DNA from: Flavobacteriaceae bacterium YJPT1-3
GTDB taxonomy: Bacteria; Bacteroidota; Bacteroidia; Flavobacteriales; Flavobacteriaceae
Assembly: GCA_029866965.1 (NCBI GenBank)
Contig: CP123444.1
Span: 1,033,501-1,097,500 of the forward strand
Length of the DNA stretch: 64,000 nt
Reading direction: 5' to 3'
The notes under the pieces were generated by a model, which was not told the DNA's origin, ran no database searches, and worked only from the letters and a program-made list of their open reading frames with translations. The position numbers and the translations under genes were made by a program. Positions 1-8,476 of the stretch are shown in pieces (position 1 is the first letter of the stretch; each line of letters opens with the position of its first letter).

Positions 1-74
1 TGTCGAGTAATCGGATTTTGCGCAAAAAGAGCTGTAGTTAGGGTCAGAATAAAAAGGGTACAGATAGTTTTCAT
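1..74 (-). CDS. N-terminus of a secreted protein (partial)
   Basis: The minus strand has an ATG at 72-74 followed by a classic signal peptide (MKTICTLFILTLTTALFAQN): Lys after Met, a hydrophobic core, and an AxA-like site ending in FAQ. The frame is open to the window edge, so only about 24 residues are visible. It lies just downstream of rnr on the same strand, with 39 bp between them. Export is well supported; the function cannot be told. Confidence 0.6.
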   Translation of the reverse strand, partial: MKTICTLFILTLTTALFAQNPITR

Positions 75-113
75 GATGTGGTTTTTATCAAAGACCTCCT
101 GCTGTGACCTTTG

Positions 114-2336
114 TTACGCTTTTGCCCTGGAATGTTTCTTTTTTCGGTCTGCCACGGTCTCAATCAAGGTGAAATCCAAATGCTTTTTCACCAGGTCAGC
201 TTCTTTTACTTTCACATAAACCTCATCGCCTAAGGTGATGGTATGTCCGGTTTTCCGACCCACCACAGCATAACTCTGTTGATCAAAATCATAATGATCT
301 CCTTTCAGATCTCTTAACCGTACCATGCCTTCACATTTATTCTCTACAATCTCTACATAAATACCCCACTCCGTTACACCGGAAATCACGCCCAGAAATT
401 CTTCATCCTTGTGATCCTGCATAAATTTGATCTGCATATACTTGATCGAATCGCGTTCGGCGCTGGTAGCCAGTTGTTCCATTTGACTGCTGTGCCCACA
501 TTTCGCTTCGTATTCAGATTCACTGGCCGATTTACCCTGATCCAAATAATGCTGAAGCAAACGGTGAACCATCACGTCAGGATAGCGACGGATGGGTGAG
601 GTAAAATGCGTATAGTAGTCGAAAGCCAATCCGTAGTGACCAATATTTTCAGTCGTGTAAACTGCTTTACTCATGGTGCGTATCGCTAGCGTATCGACCA
701 GATTTTGTTCTTTTTTTCCGTTGACATCCGCCAAAAGCTTATTTAACGATTGAGTGGTACTTCTTCGGTCCTTTAAGTTCAGTTGATAGCCAAACTTGTT
801 GATTACCGTCTGTAAGGAAGCTAATTTCTCATCGTCCGGCTCGTCGTGTACCCGATAGACAAAGGTATGCTTGGGATCTCTCTTGCCGATAAACTCGGCT
901 ACTTTGCGATTGGCTAATAGCATGAATTCCTCAATGAGCTTATTGGCATCCTGAGAGGTTTTAAAAAAGACCCCGGTAGGTTCATTATCCTCGTCCAAAT
1001 GAAATTTTACCTCCACCTTATCAAAGGAAATAGCTCCATCTTTCATGCGCTGTCTCCGCATGATCTTGGCCATGCGATTCAATTCCACTATAGCTTCGAC
1101 AATCTGATCATCAGCCTTGTATGCTTTTTCCCTGATGGAGACTTGCTCCGGAATTTGACCTTGTCGAGACTCAATGATATGTTGGGCTTCTTCATATGCA
1201 AAACGAGCATCACTATAAGTCACCGTTCGACCAAACCATTGTTTTTCCACTTTAGTGGTTTCCGGATTGATCTCAAAGACTGCGGAGAAGGTATATTTTT
1301 CTTCCTCTGGCCGTAGGGAACAGGCGTTGTTGGATAATACTTCTGGAAGCATCGGGACGACCCTATCCACCAGGTATACTGAAGTAGCGCGCTCATAAGC
1401 CTCCTCATCCAAAATGGTGTTGGGTTGCACGTAATGGGATACGTCAGCAATATGAATACCTACTTCATAGCGGCCATTGTCTAGTTTTTGAAAACTTAAG
1501 GCATCGTCAAAGTCTTTGGCATCCTTGGGATCGATCGTGAAGGTGAGAATATCGCGCATGTCTCTACGCTTTTTGATCTCTTTTTCCTGGATATCGGTAT
1601 TCAACTGATTGGCAAACTCTTCCACCTCTTTTGGGAATTCATGAGGGAGTCCATATTGAGCCAGAATAGAGTGGATTTCTGTATGATGTTCTCCCGGCTT
1701 TCCAAGCACACGGATTACCTCCCCGACAGGGGAATCGGCCTTGTTGGGCCACTCGATAATTTTCACCACTACTTTATCACCTTGTTGGGCTTTACCGTAG
1801 TTACTTCTGGGAACAAAAATGTCAGTGTACATTTTTCCTCCGGGAATGGTGACAAAGGCGAAATTATCCTGAATATTAATGATCCCTACAAATTCATCGG
1901 TCTTTTGGGTAATGACTTTGGTGATCTCTCCTTCGTGCTTTTGGCTACGGCGCTTTTTATAGATATAGACTTCTACCTCATCGCCATGAAAAGCTCCATT
2001 TAAGGCATTTTTGGGAACGAAAATGTCACTTTCTAAACTAGGTACAACTACATAGCCACCCCCTCGGGAAGAGATGTCCAAAATTCCTTGATGGTAGTGG
2101 TCGTCTTTAACCAAACTAAATTTACCCCGTTCCTCTTCAGTAATCTGCTCTTTAGCCTTTAGTTGGGTTAATTTTTTAACGATTTGGTTGCGACTACTGG
2201 GATCATCTACGCCTAATTTCTGAGCGATACGCTTGTGATCAAATGTCTTATCAGGTTCCGCTTGCATCACTTGTAAGATGCGTTGGGTGAGATTTTCAAT
2301 TTTTGGAGAAGATCTTCGTCTTTTCTTTCTTGTCAT
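114..2336 (-). CDS. rnr: Ribonuclease R (RNase II/RNB family 3'-5' exoribonuclease)
   Basis: Processive hydrolytic 3'-5' exoribonuclease that degrades structured RNA in the cytoplasm and takes part in rRNA and mRNA turnover. At 740 aa it has the usual length. Order: a basic N-terminus with a winged-helix-like segment (about 15-75), two cold-shock-type OB folds (about 80-215), the RNB catalytic domain with the metal-binding Asp cluster DPKDAKDFDDA (269-279), and a C-terminal S1 domain (about 645-725). The start MTRKKRR is the only good ATG and is preceded by a -7-like box (TACTTTTG). Nothing appears truncated. Several long antisense ORFs here are shadows. Confidence 0.95.
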   Translation of the reverse strand: MTRKKRRRSSPKIENLTQRILQVMQAEPDKTFDHKRIAQKLGVDDPSSRNQIVKKLTQLKAKEQITEEERGKFSLVKDDHYHQGILDISSRGGGYVVVPSLESDIFVPKNALNGAFHGDEVEVYIYKKRRSQKHEGEITKVITQKTDEFVGIINIQDNFAFVTIPGGKMYTDIFVPRSNYGKAQQGDKVVVKIIEWPNKADSPVGEVIRVLGKPGEHHTEIHSILAQYGLPHEFPKEVEEFANQLNTDIQEKEIKKRRDMRDILTFTIDPKDAKDFDDALSFQKLDNGRYEVGIHIADVSHYVQPNTILDEEAYERATSVYLVDRVVPMLPEVLSNNACSLRPEEEKYTFSAVFEINPETTKVEKQWFGRTVTYSDARFAYEEAQHIIESRQGQIPEQVSIREKAYKADDQIVEAIVELNRMAKIMRRQRMKDGAISFDKVEVKFHLDEDNEPTGVFFKTSQDANKLIEEFMLLANRKVAEFIGKRDPKHTFVYRVHDEPDDEKLASLQTVINKFGYQLNLKDRRSTTQSLNKLLADVNGKKEQNLVDTLAIRTMSKAVYTTENIGHYGLAFDYYTHFTSPIRRYPDVMVHRLLQHYLDQGKSASESEYEAKCGHSSQMEQLATSAERDSIKYMQIKFMQDHKDEEFLGVISGVTEWGIYVEIVENKCEGMVRLRDLKGDHYDFDQQSYAVVGRKTGHTITLGDEVYVKVKEADLVKKHLDFTLIETVADRKKKHSRAKA

Positions 2337-2358
2337 TCTAAGGTTATTCTTTTCGTTT

Positions 2359-2366
2359 CAAAAGTA
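2359..2366 (-). promoter_or_regulatory. Likely -7 box of the rnr promoter
   Basis: On the minus strand TACTTTTG matches the Bacteroidota -7 consensus TAnnTTTG about 22 nt before the rnr ATG. No convincing TTTG at the usual 19-nt spacing was found, so only the -7 element is claimed. Confidence 0.4.
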
Positions 2367-2537
2367 CACTTCTACAGGGCAAGAAGTGGCTCTATAACGA
2401 AGTTTTAACCCTCTCGCTCCAAGATTATTACGCTATAGGCTGAGCGATAGAATAAAAATGAACTTTAATCGTTAAAAAATTAACATTATACATCGATTAT
2501 CTTAATATTTTCTTAATTTTATATATCCCTTTTTGAA

Positions 2538-2669
2538 ATGAACCTGCTTAACACCAAATTCAGATCTTTCTATAGCCCTACTTCTTGGGTCATTTGGTTA
2601 TTCATTTCTATTTTCACCTTAGGTACACTAGGCTTCATAATGTATATCAACAGTAGTTTTCTGTTGTAG
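2538..2669 (+). CDS. Possible 43-aa single-pass membrane protein
   Basis: An ATG-started frame of 43 codons in AT-rich DNA after rnr. It encodes MNLLNTKFRSFYSPTSWVIW, then a hydrophobic, Gly- and aromatic-rich helix, ending NSSFLL. A short polar N-terminus, one transmembrane segment and almost no tail is a typical bacterial small membrane protein. No clear ribosome-binding site is visible and I recognise no family. It could be chance, since AT-rich DNA readily encodes hydrophobic residues, but the SPTSW turn before the helix and a clean start and stop make it worth listing. Confidence 0.35.
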   Translation: MNLLNTKFRSFYSPTSWVIWLFISIFTLGTLGFIMYINSSFLL

Positions 2670-3251
2670 TCTTCGTTTAGCTGTATTCTTTTCGACGCAG
2701 TGGTCCTACCACCAACTTGGTCTCCAATTCATTTTATTTCAATCCGTATTTATTCACTATTAACACCCTTATTAATAACTCAATTTTTTCTTTTAAAATT
2801 TTAAATAAAAATGATGTTTATGATGGGTTGTTGATAGGTGGTATAACTTTTCATCTCCCTACCTGTGGATGTGATTTTTTAAATTTAATTGACAAGCTAT
2901 TAGCATTTTGATTTGCATTAAAATCTTGTAAATGAGCGCTTTAATTATTTTTGTCAACAATGGTTAATTACTCCAGTTGACAACTAATCTTTGATAAATT
3001 TACGGAGCAACTTATCAAATTCAACCTATAATTTTGCTGATAAATGGGCTATAAAAAACGGACTTATAGTTTCCATTTTTCGTTGAAATGTTCATATGGT
3101 TCTTTGCTTACTATTTTGCAACTTTTGTTTTTAAAGTTTATAAGCAATTATGAACAGTTTATAAGTCACTTAAGGATTGAAAAAGTGAACTCTCCTATCC
3201 ATGGAAACCGCACCCTCGAAATCCTTATCTTTATCCCTAATAATTATTCAA
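2670..3251. other. AT-rich intergenic region
   Basis: About 580 bp, markedly more AT-rich than the flanking genes, between the 43-codon ORF and rpiB. Two short open frames (2717-2911 and 3044-3271) have Phe/Leu/Ile/Asn-rich translations with no recognisable domain and look like chance. No clear RNA gene or repeat was seen. A TATCTTTA at 3226-3233 could be the -7 element for rpiB. Confidence 0.5.
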
Positions 3252-3683
3252 ATGAAAATAGCTATTGGTAACGACCATGCAGGTACTGCATACAAGCAGG
3301 CAATCGCTGCGTATTTAAAACAAGAAGGGCACCAGATCGTGAATCACGGAACCGATCAGGAGGATAGTGTGGACTACCCAGATTTTATTCATCCGGTCGC
3401 CTCTGCGGTAGAGAACAAAGAAGTCGATTTTGGCATCATTATTTGCGGTAGTGGAAACGGTGCTGCTATGACCGCCAATAAACACCAGGGGGTTCGTGCA
3501 GCTTTATGTTGGACTAAAGAAATTACCGCTTTAGCCCGTCAGCATAATAATGCCAATGTCCTTAGTATACCTGCACGATTTACGGCTGAACCTCAAGCGG
3601 TTGATATGGTTAAAACTTTTCTCGAAACGGAATTTGAAGGGGGAAGGCATCAGCGACGCGTGGACAAGATTGCCTGTAGTTAG
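3252..3683 (+). CDS. rpiB: Ribose-5-phosphate isomerase B
   Basis: Interconverts ribose-5-phosphate and ribulose-5-phosphate in the non-oxidative pentose phosphate pathway. With the start at MKIAIGNDHAG the protein has 143 aa, normal for RpiB. Visible family motifs are GNDHAG at the N-terminus, DYPDF (about 43-47), the catalytic-Cys region IICGSGNGAAMTANK (about 64-78) and RQHNNANVL. The open frame extends 17 codons upstream, but that segment (METAPSKSLSLS) has no family resemblance, so the internal ATG at 3252 is chosen. An ElaA-like gene follows 33 bp later on the same strand. Confidence 0.92.
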   Translation: MKIAIGNDHAGTAYKQAIAAYLKQEGHQIVNHGTDQEDSVDYPDFIHPVASAVENKEVDFGIIICGSGNGAAMTANKHQGVRAALCWTKEITALARQHNNANVLSIPARFTAEPQAVDMVKTFLETEFEGGRHQRRVDKIACS

Positions 3684-3716
3684 CTATTTACTCAAGAGTA
3701 GTTCTTACGAAGCGCT

Positions 3717-4169
3717 ATGGACCAATCCGTTACCTTTTATACACTTTCTTTTGATGCATTGACTACAGATCAACTCTATGCCCTGTTGGCTTTGCGCTCG
3801 GAAGTGTTCGTGGTGGAGCAGAATTGTGTTTATCAGGATATTGACTATAAAGACCAGCAGGCCTTACATGTTTTAGCCTACAAGGAAGGAGACTTGATCG
3901 GATACACACGCGTTTTTCCTCCACAGACCTATTTTAAGGAAGCCAGTATTGGACGGGTGATCATAAAAAAATCAGCCCGTGGCCGTAACTTGGGTCACCA
4001 GCTGATGCAAGAATCTATTCAATTGATTGAGAACCAATATAAGACAACACAGATCAAAATCTCTGCGCAAACCTATTTGCTCGAATTTTACAATCGATTA
4101 GGATTTCAACAAAGAGGGGAAGAATACCTTGAAGATGGTATTCCGCATGTAGCGATGTTTAAATCTTAA
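3717..4169 (+). CDS. ElaA-like GNAT N-acetyltransferase
   Basis: A 150-aa GNAT-fold protein of the ElaA type, which transfers acetyl from acetyl-CoA to an unknown amine. ElaA hallmarks visible are the opening LTTDQLYALLALRSEVFVVEQ followed by CVYQDID, then GYTRVFPP and the acetyl-CoA loop region IGRVIIKKSARGRNLGHQLM (about 82-101), and a C-terminal FYNRLGFQQRGEEYLEDGIPH. Length matches the family. It follows rpiB by 33 bp, possibly co-transcribed, and its last 11 bp overlap the convergent gene at 4159-4536. The substrate cannot be inferred. Confidence 0.88.
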   Translation: MDQSVTFYTLSFDALTTDQLYALLALRSEVFVVEQNCVYQDIDYKDQQALHVLAYKEGDLIGYTRVFPPQTYFKEASIGRVIIKKSARGRNLGHQLMQESIQLIENQYKTTQIKISAQTYLLEFYNRLGFQQRGEEYLEDGIPHVAMFKS

Positions 4170-4536
4170 TAAACTTCTTGTCTTCCAGATCGATGTCACT
4201 TAGGGTTTCTCTGGTAAATTTATAGTGACCGCGTGTGGTCATGATCTTGAAGCGCTTGGCCTTCATCTTACTCAACACATCGAGAAACATCCACTTCGAT
4301 TTTAACAAGCGAGGCTTCTTTGATTTTAAGCTCAATTCAAAAATGTGCTGTTGACCATCGCGCTCTGCTACGATGTCTGGCGTGATCTTAATTTCGTTCT
4401 TACCCCGCTTTGTGTACGATTTTGGGGTCTCGTATCCCGGAATATCGGCTTTGATATTCTCGTATCCTTTTCCTTCTAAGTACGTTACTGCTTCATTGAC
4501 AAAGTCAATGTTTTCTTTTTTATCTATTGTTACCAT
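4159..4536 (-). CDS. Conserved hypothetical protein, possible PD-(D/E)XK-like fold
   Basis: A 125-aa soluble, lysine-rich protein starting at MVTIDKKENIDF; the upstream in-frame MRIIPV is less likely. The centre reads ITPDIVAERDGQQHIFELSLK, which resembles the spacing of a PD...(D/E)xK nuclease core: an Asp after Pro, then a beta strand ending in Glu. The final Lys/Ser position is not a clean match, so this is only a fold suggestion. It is convergent with the acetyltransferase, overlapping by 11 bp. I do not recognise a named family, and the function is unknown. Confidence 0.65.
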   Translation of the reverse strand: MVTIDKKENIDFVNEAVTYLEGKGYENIKADIPGYETPKSYTKRGKNEIKITPDIVAERDGQQHIFELSLKSKKPRLLKSKWMFLDVLSKMKAKRFKIMTTRGHYKFTRETLSDIDLEDKKFIKI

Positions 4537-4621
4537 AACTGGTATAATACGCAAAAAAAGGATAAAAAATAGCTAAAACAGCGTTAAAACAGCAAGATTT
4601 GGAGAAAAATTCTTAAAAAAT

Positions 4622-5440
4622 CTAGCTTTTATATTTGATTTGTCTGTCGAAAGGGAGTCTTAATTGATACCCTAAATCTTCATCGCGAGAAGCATCAGTT
4701 AAGTCAAGGCCATAGACGATTTTAGCCGGATCTTCATAGACAAAGGTGCCGAACAGGCGATCCCATATGGAGAACATATTTCCAAAATTACTATCGGTCC
4801 ACGGCATTTCGTGATGGTGATGAAATTTGTGCATGACCGGGGTTACAAATACATAAGAAATGGCTTTGTCCAGCTTTCGCGGAAGCTTTAAGTTGGCATG
4901 GGTGAAATAGGTAAAGAACACAGTAACGATGCGGTACAACAAATAAAATGCCAGCGGCATTCCGGTGATCAGGACCGCAAGCAGCGCAAAACTCTCGCGA
5001 ATCAAGAAATCAAAGGGATGATGTCGGGTTCCAGTGGTCGCATCCACTTTGGTGTCGCTGTGATGCACCAGATGTAAGCGCCACATCCATTTAACCTTAT
5101 GAAGTAAATAATGTACGCCGTATTGAGCCACAAAATCAAGCACCAACAATGCGATTAGTAGTTCTGCCCAGATAGGCCAGTCTACGAGATACAATAAGCC
5201 CCATTGCTGCTCCGGCATCCATTCAAAGATCCCGGCGGTCAGTATCCCGAAAGCGGTATTGATGATCATGACAAACGCAAGCAATAATAAATTCACCTTA
5301 GCGTGACGCCACTTTTTATACTTTAAATGGGCGAATGCGTAATGCCCTTCTAGAATCCAAAAGAAACCAAGAACACCCACAAGCCAGGCAGCCTTTTGCC
5401 ATACAGGCATGGCCTCAAAAAAAGCTAAAATCGGCTCCAT
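4622..5440 (-). CDS. Sterol desaturase / fatty acid hydroxylase family protein
   Basis: An integral-membrane di-iron oxygenase of the ERG3/fatty-acid-hydroxylase superfamily; the substrate is unknown but is likely a lipid. 272 aa with four or more hydrophobic helices (about 15-35, 50-70, 90-108, 152-180). The histidine boxes that bind iron are visible: HYLLH (110-114), HLVHH (123-127), RHH (139-141) and HKFHHHHE (204-211). The start overlaps the stop of the S41 protease gene by one base (TGATG), indicating translational coupling and one transcript. Length and motifs are complete. Confidence 0.88.
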   Translation of the reverse strand: MEPILAFFEAMPVWQKAAWLVGVLGFFWILEGHYAFAHLKYKKWRHAKVNLLLLAFVMIINTAFGILTAGIFEWMPEQQWGLLYLVDWPIWAELLIALLVLDFVAQYGVHYLLHKVKWMWRLHLVHHSDTKVDATTGTRHHPFDFLIRESFALLAVLITGMPLAFYLLYRIVTVFFTYFTHANLKLPRKLDKAISYVFVTPVMHKFHHHHEMPWTDSNFGNMFSIWDRLFGTFVYEDPAKIVYGLDLTDASRDEDLGYQLRLPFDRQIKYKS

Positions 5441-7062
5441 CAGTTCAGAATGTTATTATACCGTCCGGGATCATTCAGTATTTTTTGAGCTTCTGCGATC
5501 ACGGCATTGGTCCCTATTTGATAGGTATATAAACCTTCTCGGTAAAAATAGCGTTTCACCAGCTCATCTTCCAGTAACTTTTGGATTTCATTGCGTTTTT
5601 GGTCGATCTCGGCTCTTTTTGCGGCTTTTAAGCTTGTTTTTAAGGCTGAGGTGGCTGTTGAAATATCAGCAGATAAGCCTTCTTTTTCTGCATCTTCCAG
5701 CAACTGATTCAACTCTTTATCGGTTTGGGTTTCAAAAGTAAATCCGGTGCTGTCTAAATACGACTTAAAGGCTTTATAGTCCTGATCGGTGAACTCAAAT
5801 TGGGCGAGATTTGCAAAGTCATTTTCATAATAATATTCGGTGGCAAAATCGAATAACGCATTGTCTTTAAGTAAGGCTTCGGTTACACTGCTCATCTGCG
5901 CAGCGGCTATGGATACGTCAGGCAGTATTCCGCCTCCATCAAAGACAGAGCGCCCATTTTTAGTCTTAAATTCATTGTACTCATCAACAGCGGTTCGAAT
6001 GGCATTACCTTCTGCGTCACGCTTGCGATAGTCCAGCGCCTGAATACATCTTCCGCTTGGGGTGTAGTATCTGGAAATCGTGATCTTCACCTGAGTCCCG
6101 TAGGTGAGGGGTTTGGGGCGCTGTACCAGGCCTTTTCCAAAACTTCTTGCCCCTACAATGACCGCACGGTCATAATCTTGTAGCGACCCGGCTAGGATCT
6201 CACTGGCTGAGGCACTACGTCCGTTGACCAAAACCACCAGCGGGATCTCTGTGTCCAGCGGATCTTTTTGGGTTACGTAAGTCTTGTTGTATTTTTCAAT
6301 CGCTGATTTGGTCGTTGTTACCAATTGATCTTTTGGGATAAACAGATTGGTCACGTTTATTGCTTCAGAAAGCAGTCCGCCGGGATTACCGCGTAGATCC
6401 AAAATCAGCTTTTTCGCGCCTTGTGCTTTTAACTTTCGAATGGCGTTGGCTGTCTCTGCAGAGGCTTTTCGGTTGAATTTAGAAAGCACCACGTATCCCG
6501 TATCTCCATTGATCAACTGGTAAAAGGGTACTGCACTCACCTCCACTTCATCCCGGGCAATTTGCGTAGTGTATTCCTTGCCTTGCCTGCGGTAAGTAAT
6601 CGCCACTTGCGTACCCGGAGCTCCTTTGATCAGATCTCCGGCATTATCGTCAAAATCGGCGATCAGCACCTCCCCGATCTTTATAATCTCATCTCCGGCT
6701 TTCAGTCCGGCAAGATCAGCCGGATAGCCTTTGGCCGGCTCTACAATCACGATACGGTCCTTGTAACTACGTACAGTAGCACCAATACCAGTGTATTCTC
6801 CGCTTTGGGTGATCTTGGCATCTTCAATTTCCTGTTCGGTCCAAAAAGTGGTGTAGGGATCGAGCTCTTTCATCATGCCTTCAATTGCCTTATCCATCAA
6901 GGCCGCCGGATTGGTCTCGTCTACATAATTCATATTCACCTCTTTGAATAAGGTGGTGAAGATCTCGATCTGCTTGGCAATTTCAAAGAAGTCGCTTTTA
7001 AACGAAACGGTAGTCACCAAAAACGCTAGAGCGACAACGGGAAGGATTATTTTCTTTTTCAT
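5440..7062 (-). CDS. C-terminal processing peptidase, S41 family (CtpA/Prc type)
   Basis: Periplasmic serine protease that trims or degrades proteins from their C-terminus. 540 aa: signal or anchor segment (1-21), N-terminal helical part, PDZ domain (about 87-170), and S41 catalytic core with the LILDLRGNPGG substrate strand (219-229), the nucleophile in NGRSASASE (about Ser285) and the general-base Lys310 in FGKG. The long helical C-terminal region (about 440-530) is typical of the Bacteroidota form. It is coupled to the downstream hydroxylase gene by a TGATG overlap. A GCTTTCGCGAAAGC palindrome lies just upstream of its start. Confidence 0.93.
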   Translation of the reverse strand: MKKKIILPVVALAFLVTTVSFKSDFFEIAKQIEIFTTLFKEVNMNYVDETNPAALMDKAIEGMMKELDPYTTFWTEQEIEDAKITQSGEYTGIGATVRSYKDRIVIVEPAKGYPADLAGLKAGDEIIKIGEVLIADFDDNAGDLIKGAPGTQVAITYRRQGKEYTTQIARDEVEVSAVPFYQLINGDTGYVVLSKFNRKASAETANAIRKLKAQGAKKLILDLRGNPGGLLSEAINVTNLFIPKDQLVTTTKSAIEKYNKTYVTQKDPLDTEIPLVVLVNGRSASASEILAGSLQDYDRAVIVGARSFGKGLVQRPKPLTYGTQVKITISRYYTPSGRCIQALDYRKRDAEGNAIRTAVDEYNEFKTKNGRSVFDGGGILPDVSIAAAQMSSVTEALLKDNALFDFATEYYYENDFANLAQFEFTDQDYKAFKSYLDSTGFTFETQTDKELNQLLEDAEKEGLSADISTATSALKTSLKAAKRAEIDQKRNEIQKLLEDELVKRYFYREGLYTYQIGTNAVIAEAQKILNDPGRYNNILN

Positions 7063-7080
7063 GAGGTGTACTTATGATTC

Positions 7081-7094
7081 GCTTTCGCGAAAGC
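7081..7094. repeat. GCTTTCGCGAAAGC palindrome, intergenic
   Basis: Perfect 14-bp palindrome, 19 bp upstream of the S41 protease ATG. One of two intergenic perfect copies in the window. Confidence 0.9.
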
Positions 7095-7186
7095 TAACGC
7101 CTTCTGCATACTATTATCAAATCTAGACGTGATACCTGGGAGTCATGACCAAACTGAGCCTAGTGCGAGAAGAAAACGTATAGCAA

Positions 7187-8029
7187 TTAATTTTTTGACG
7201 GTTTTTGATCCCTTCGACGGGCCCAACGGACCAGCCAATAAATAAATCCACCCCCTAAGATAAGGAATGGCCATGCATAAAGCAAAAGCAGGAAAAATTT
7301 AGAAATACCTTGCCAGCCCCCCTGAAGCGCATTGATCACTTTACGGCCATAAGAAGTGGTCACCGTGTTCTCACTGACCGTTTTGTAAAAGTAAATGTGA
7401 AGGGTGCTCAGTGCAACCTGATTCTGTAAATACTCCAAACGCCCCTGTCGGGACTCTATCTCTTCGCGAATGTTGGCCAGCTCCCGTTCGATTTTTAGTA
7501 TGTCTTCTACAGTGTTTGCCTTTTTGAGTAGATCCATGTAGCGTGTTTCCAAGGCGCGTTTGGCGTTGAGTCGGGCTTCCAGGTCAACAAATTCTTCAGT
7601 CACGTCTCTTCTAGACACGGTTTTTTCCTCAAAAAGCGCAACCTCTTTAGCAATATGATCAATGGTTTCTTGAAAATGCGTGGTGGGGATCCGAACCGTC
7701 ATATTGTAGTACTGTCGGTTGTAGTCTTTGCCGCTGTTATCCGTTTGCACGAATCCCCTGTATTTTTCAACAAAGGACAAAATCGAAGCGTGAGTTTCGG
7801 TCAAATCCTGAGTTTCAAACCTTAGATTCCCGGTTTTGATGATCTGTTGCTCGGGCTGGGCTACATCGACCACAACCTTGGGCGCAGACTGTCTTTCCAT
7901 GGCCTCCATCTCAAAGGCCGCATCTTCAATAGCTACAGCAGATTCATTGTACGACGCTGAAGAAGAATTATTACCCTGCCCACAGGCCAGTATGAGGGTA
8001 AATAAGAACCAACTAAGTGTTTTCATCAT
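7187..8029 (-). CDS. DUF4349 domain lipoprotein
   Basis: 280 aa. An N-terminal lipoprotein signal ends in LILAC|GQ, so it is probably lipidated at Cys16. It continues with a low-complexity linker, a DUF4349 body (about 60-245) containing TGNLRFETQDL, a strongly predicted coiled coil around LEARLNAKRALETRYMDLLKK and IERELANIREEIESRQGRLE, and a C-terminal transmembrane helix (about 248-270) followed by basic residues. The architecture suggests an envelope protein anchored at both ends. Its start overlaps the 3' end of rnpA by 17 bp, so the two are probably one transcript. The molecular role of DUF4349 is not known to me. Confidence 0.85.
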   Translation of the reverse strand: MMKTLSWFLFTLILACGQGNNSSSASYNESAVAIEDAAFEMEAMERQSAPKVVVDVAQPEQQIIKTGNLRFETQDLTETHASILSFVEKYRGFVQTDNSGKDYNRQYYNMTVRIPTTHFQETIDHIAKEVALFEEKTVSRRDVTEEFVDLEARLNAKRALETRYMDLLKKANTVEDILKIERELANIREEIESRQGRLEYLQNQVALSTLHIYFYKTVSENTVTTSYGRKVINALQGGWQGISKFFLLLLYAWPFLILGGGFIYWLVRWARRRDQKPSKN

Positions 8030-8387
8030 TAAACTTTTTAAGAAGCTTAAGCAAAGCCCGTTCCAATTGATGATAGTCCATAGCTTCCGGGCTCATATAA
8101 AGAAACAAAAACGCATAATTCGACTCTTTGGTATGAAAATCAGTACGGTATTTACGATAGACTTCACGCATCAAGCGCTTGAGATGATTGCGTGCGGTGG
8201 CTTTTTTATGTAAGCGCTTAGGTACTGAAAATCCGGTGAACACCGTGGTAGGCAGCTGATCGTTTTCGTTCAGGCGCAGGTATTTTAAACGCAGCGGAAA
8301 GGCCTTGACCGAGCTTCCTTTTTCAAAAAGCTGATCAAAAACAAGGGTGCTCTTCAGGCGCTTGAATTGTTGAGGTTTGGTGTTCAC
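8013..8387 (-). CDS. rnpA: Ribonuclease P protein component
   Basis: Protein subunit of RNase P, which removes 5' leaders from pre-tRNA together with the RnpB RNA. 124 aa, basic, with the family landmarks FDQLFEKGSSVKAFPLRL, FSVPKRLHKKATARNHLKRLMRE (about 58-80, the RNR-type motif, here RNHLKR) and the conserved tail helix. Length is normal. rpmH, its usual upstream partner in many bacteria, is absent, which is common in Bacteroidota. The DUF4349 gene follows with overlap. A rho-independent terminator separates it from the upstream M1 peptidase gene. Confidence 0.93.
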   Translation of the reverse strand: MNTKPQQFKRLKSTLVFDQLFEKGSSVKAFPLRLKYLRLNENDQLPTTVFTGFSVPKRLHKKATARNHLKRLMREVYRKYRTDFHTKESNYAFLFLYMSPEAMDYHQLERALLKLLKKFNDENT

Positions 8388-8429
8388 GGACTAAAAATAG
8401 CACTATGTTACGGTCTTTCTCAACCGATT

Positions 8430-8454
8430 AAAAAAAACCCGCCTGAGGGCGGGT
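8430..8454 (-). terminator. Rho-independent terminator after the M1 peptidase gene
   Basis: A 7-bp perfect stem (8437-8443 with 8448-8454, ACCCGCC/GGCGGGT), TGAG loop, followed on the minus strand by a run of T (8430-8436). Correctly placed to end the M1 peptidase transcript and to insulate rnpA. Confidence 0.85.
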
Positions 8455-8476
8455 CTGCTTTTTACCATGTTTTGAA

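Noticed and set aside
1641-2003. 120-codon ORF antisense to rnr
   Set aside because: Lies wholly within the strongly supported RNase R gene; a shadow frame.
2717-3271. Two short plus-strand ORFs (64 and 75 codons) before rpiB
   Set aside because: AT-rich, Phe/Leu/Asn-biased translations with no domain; the second overlaps the rpiB start in another frame.
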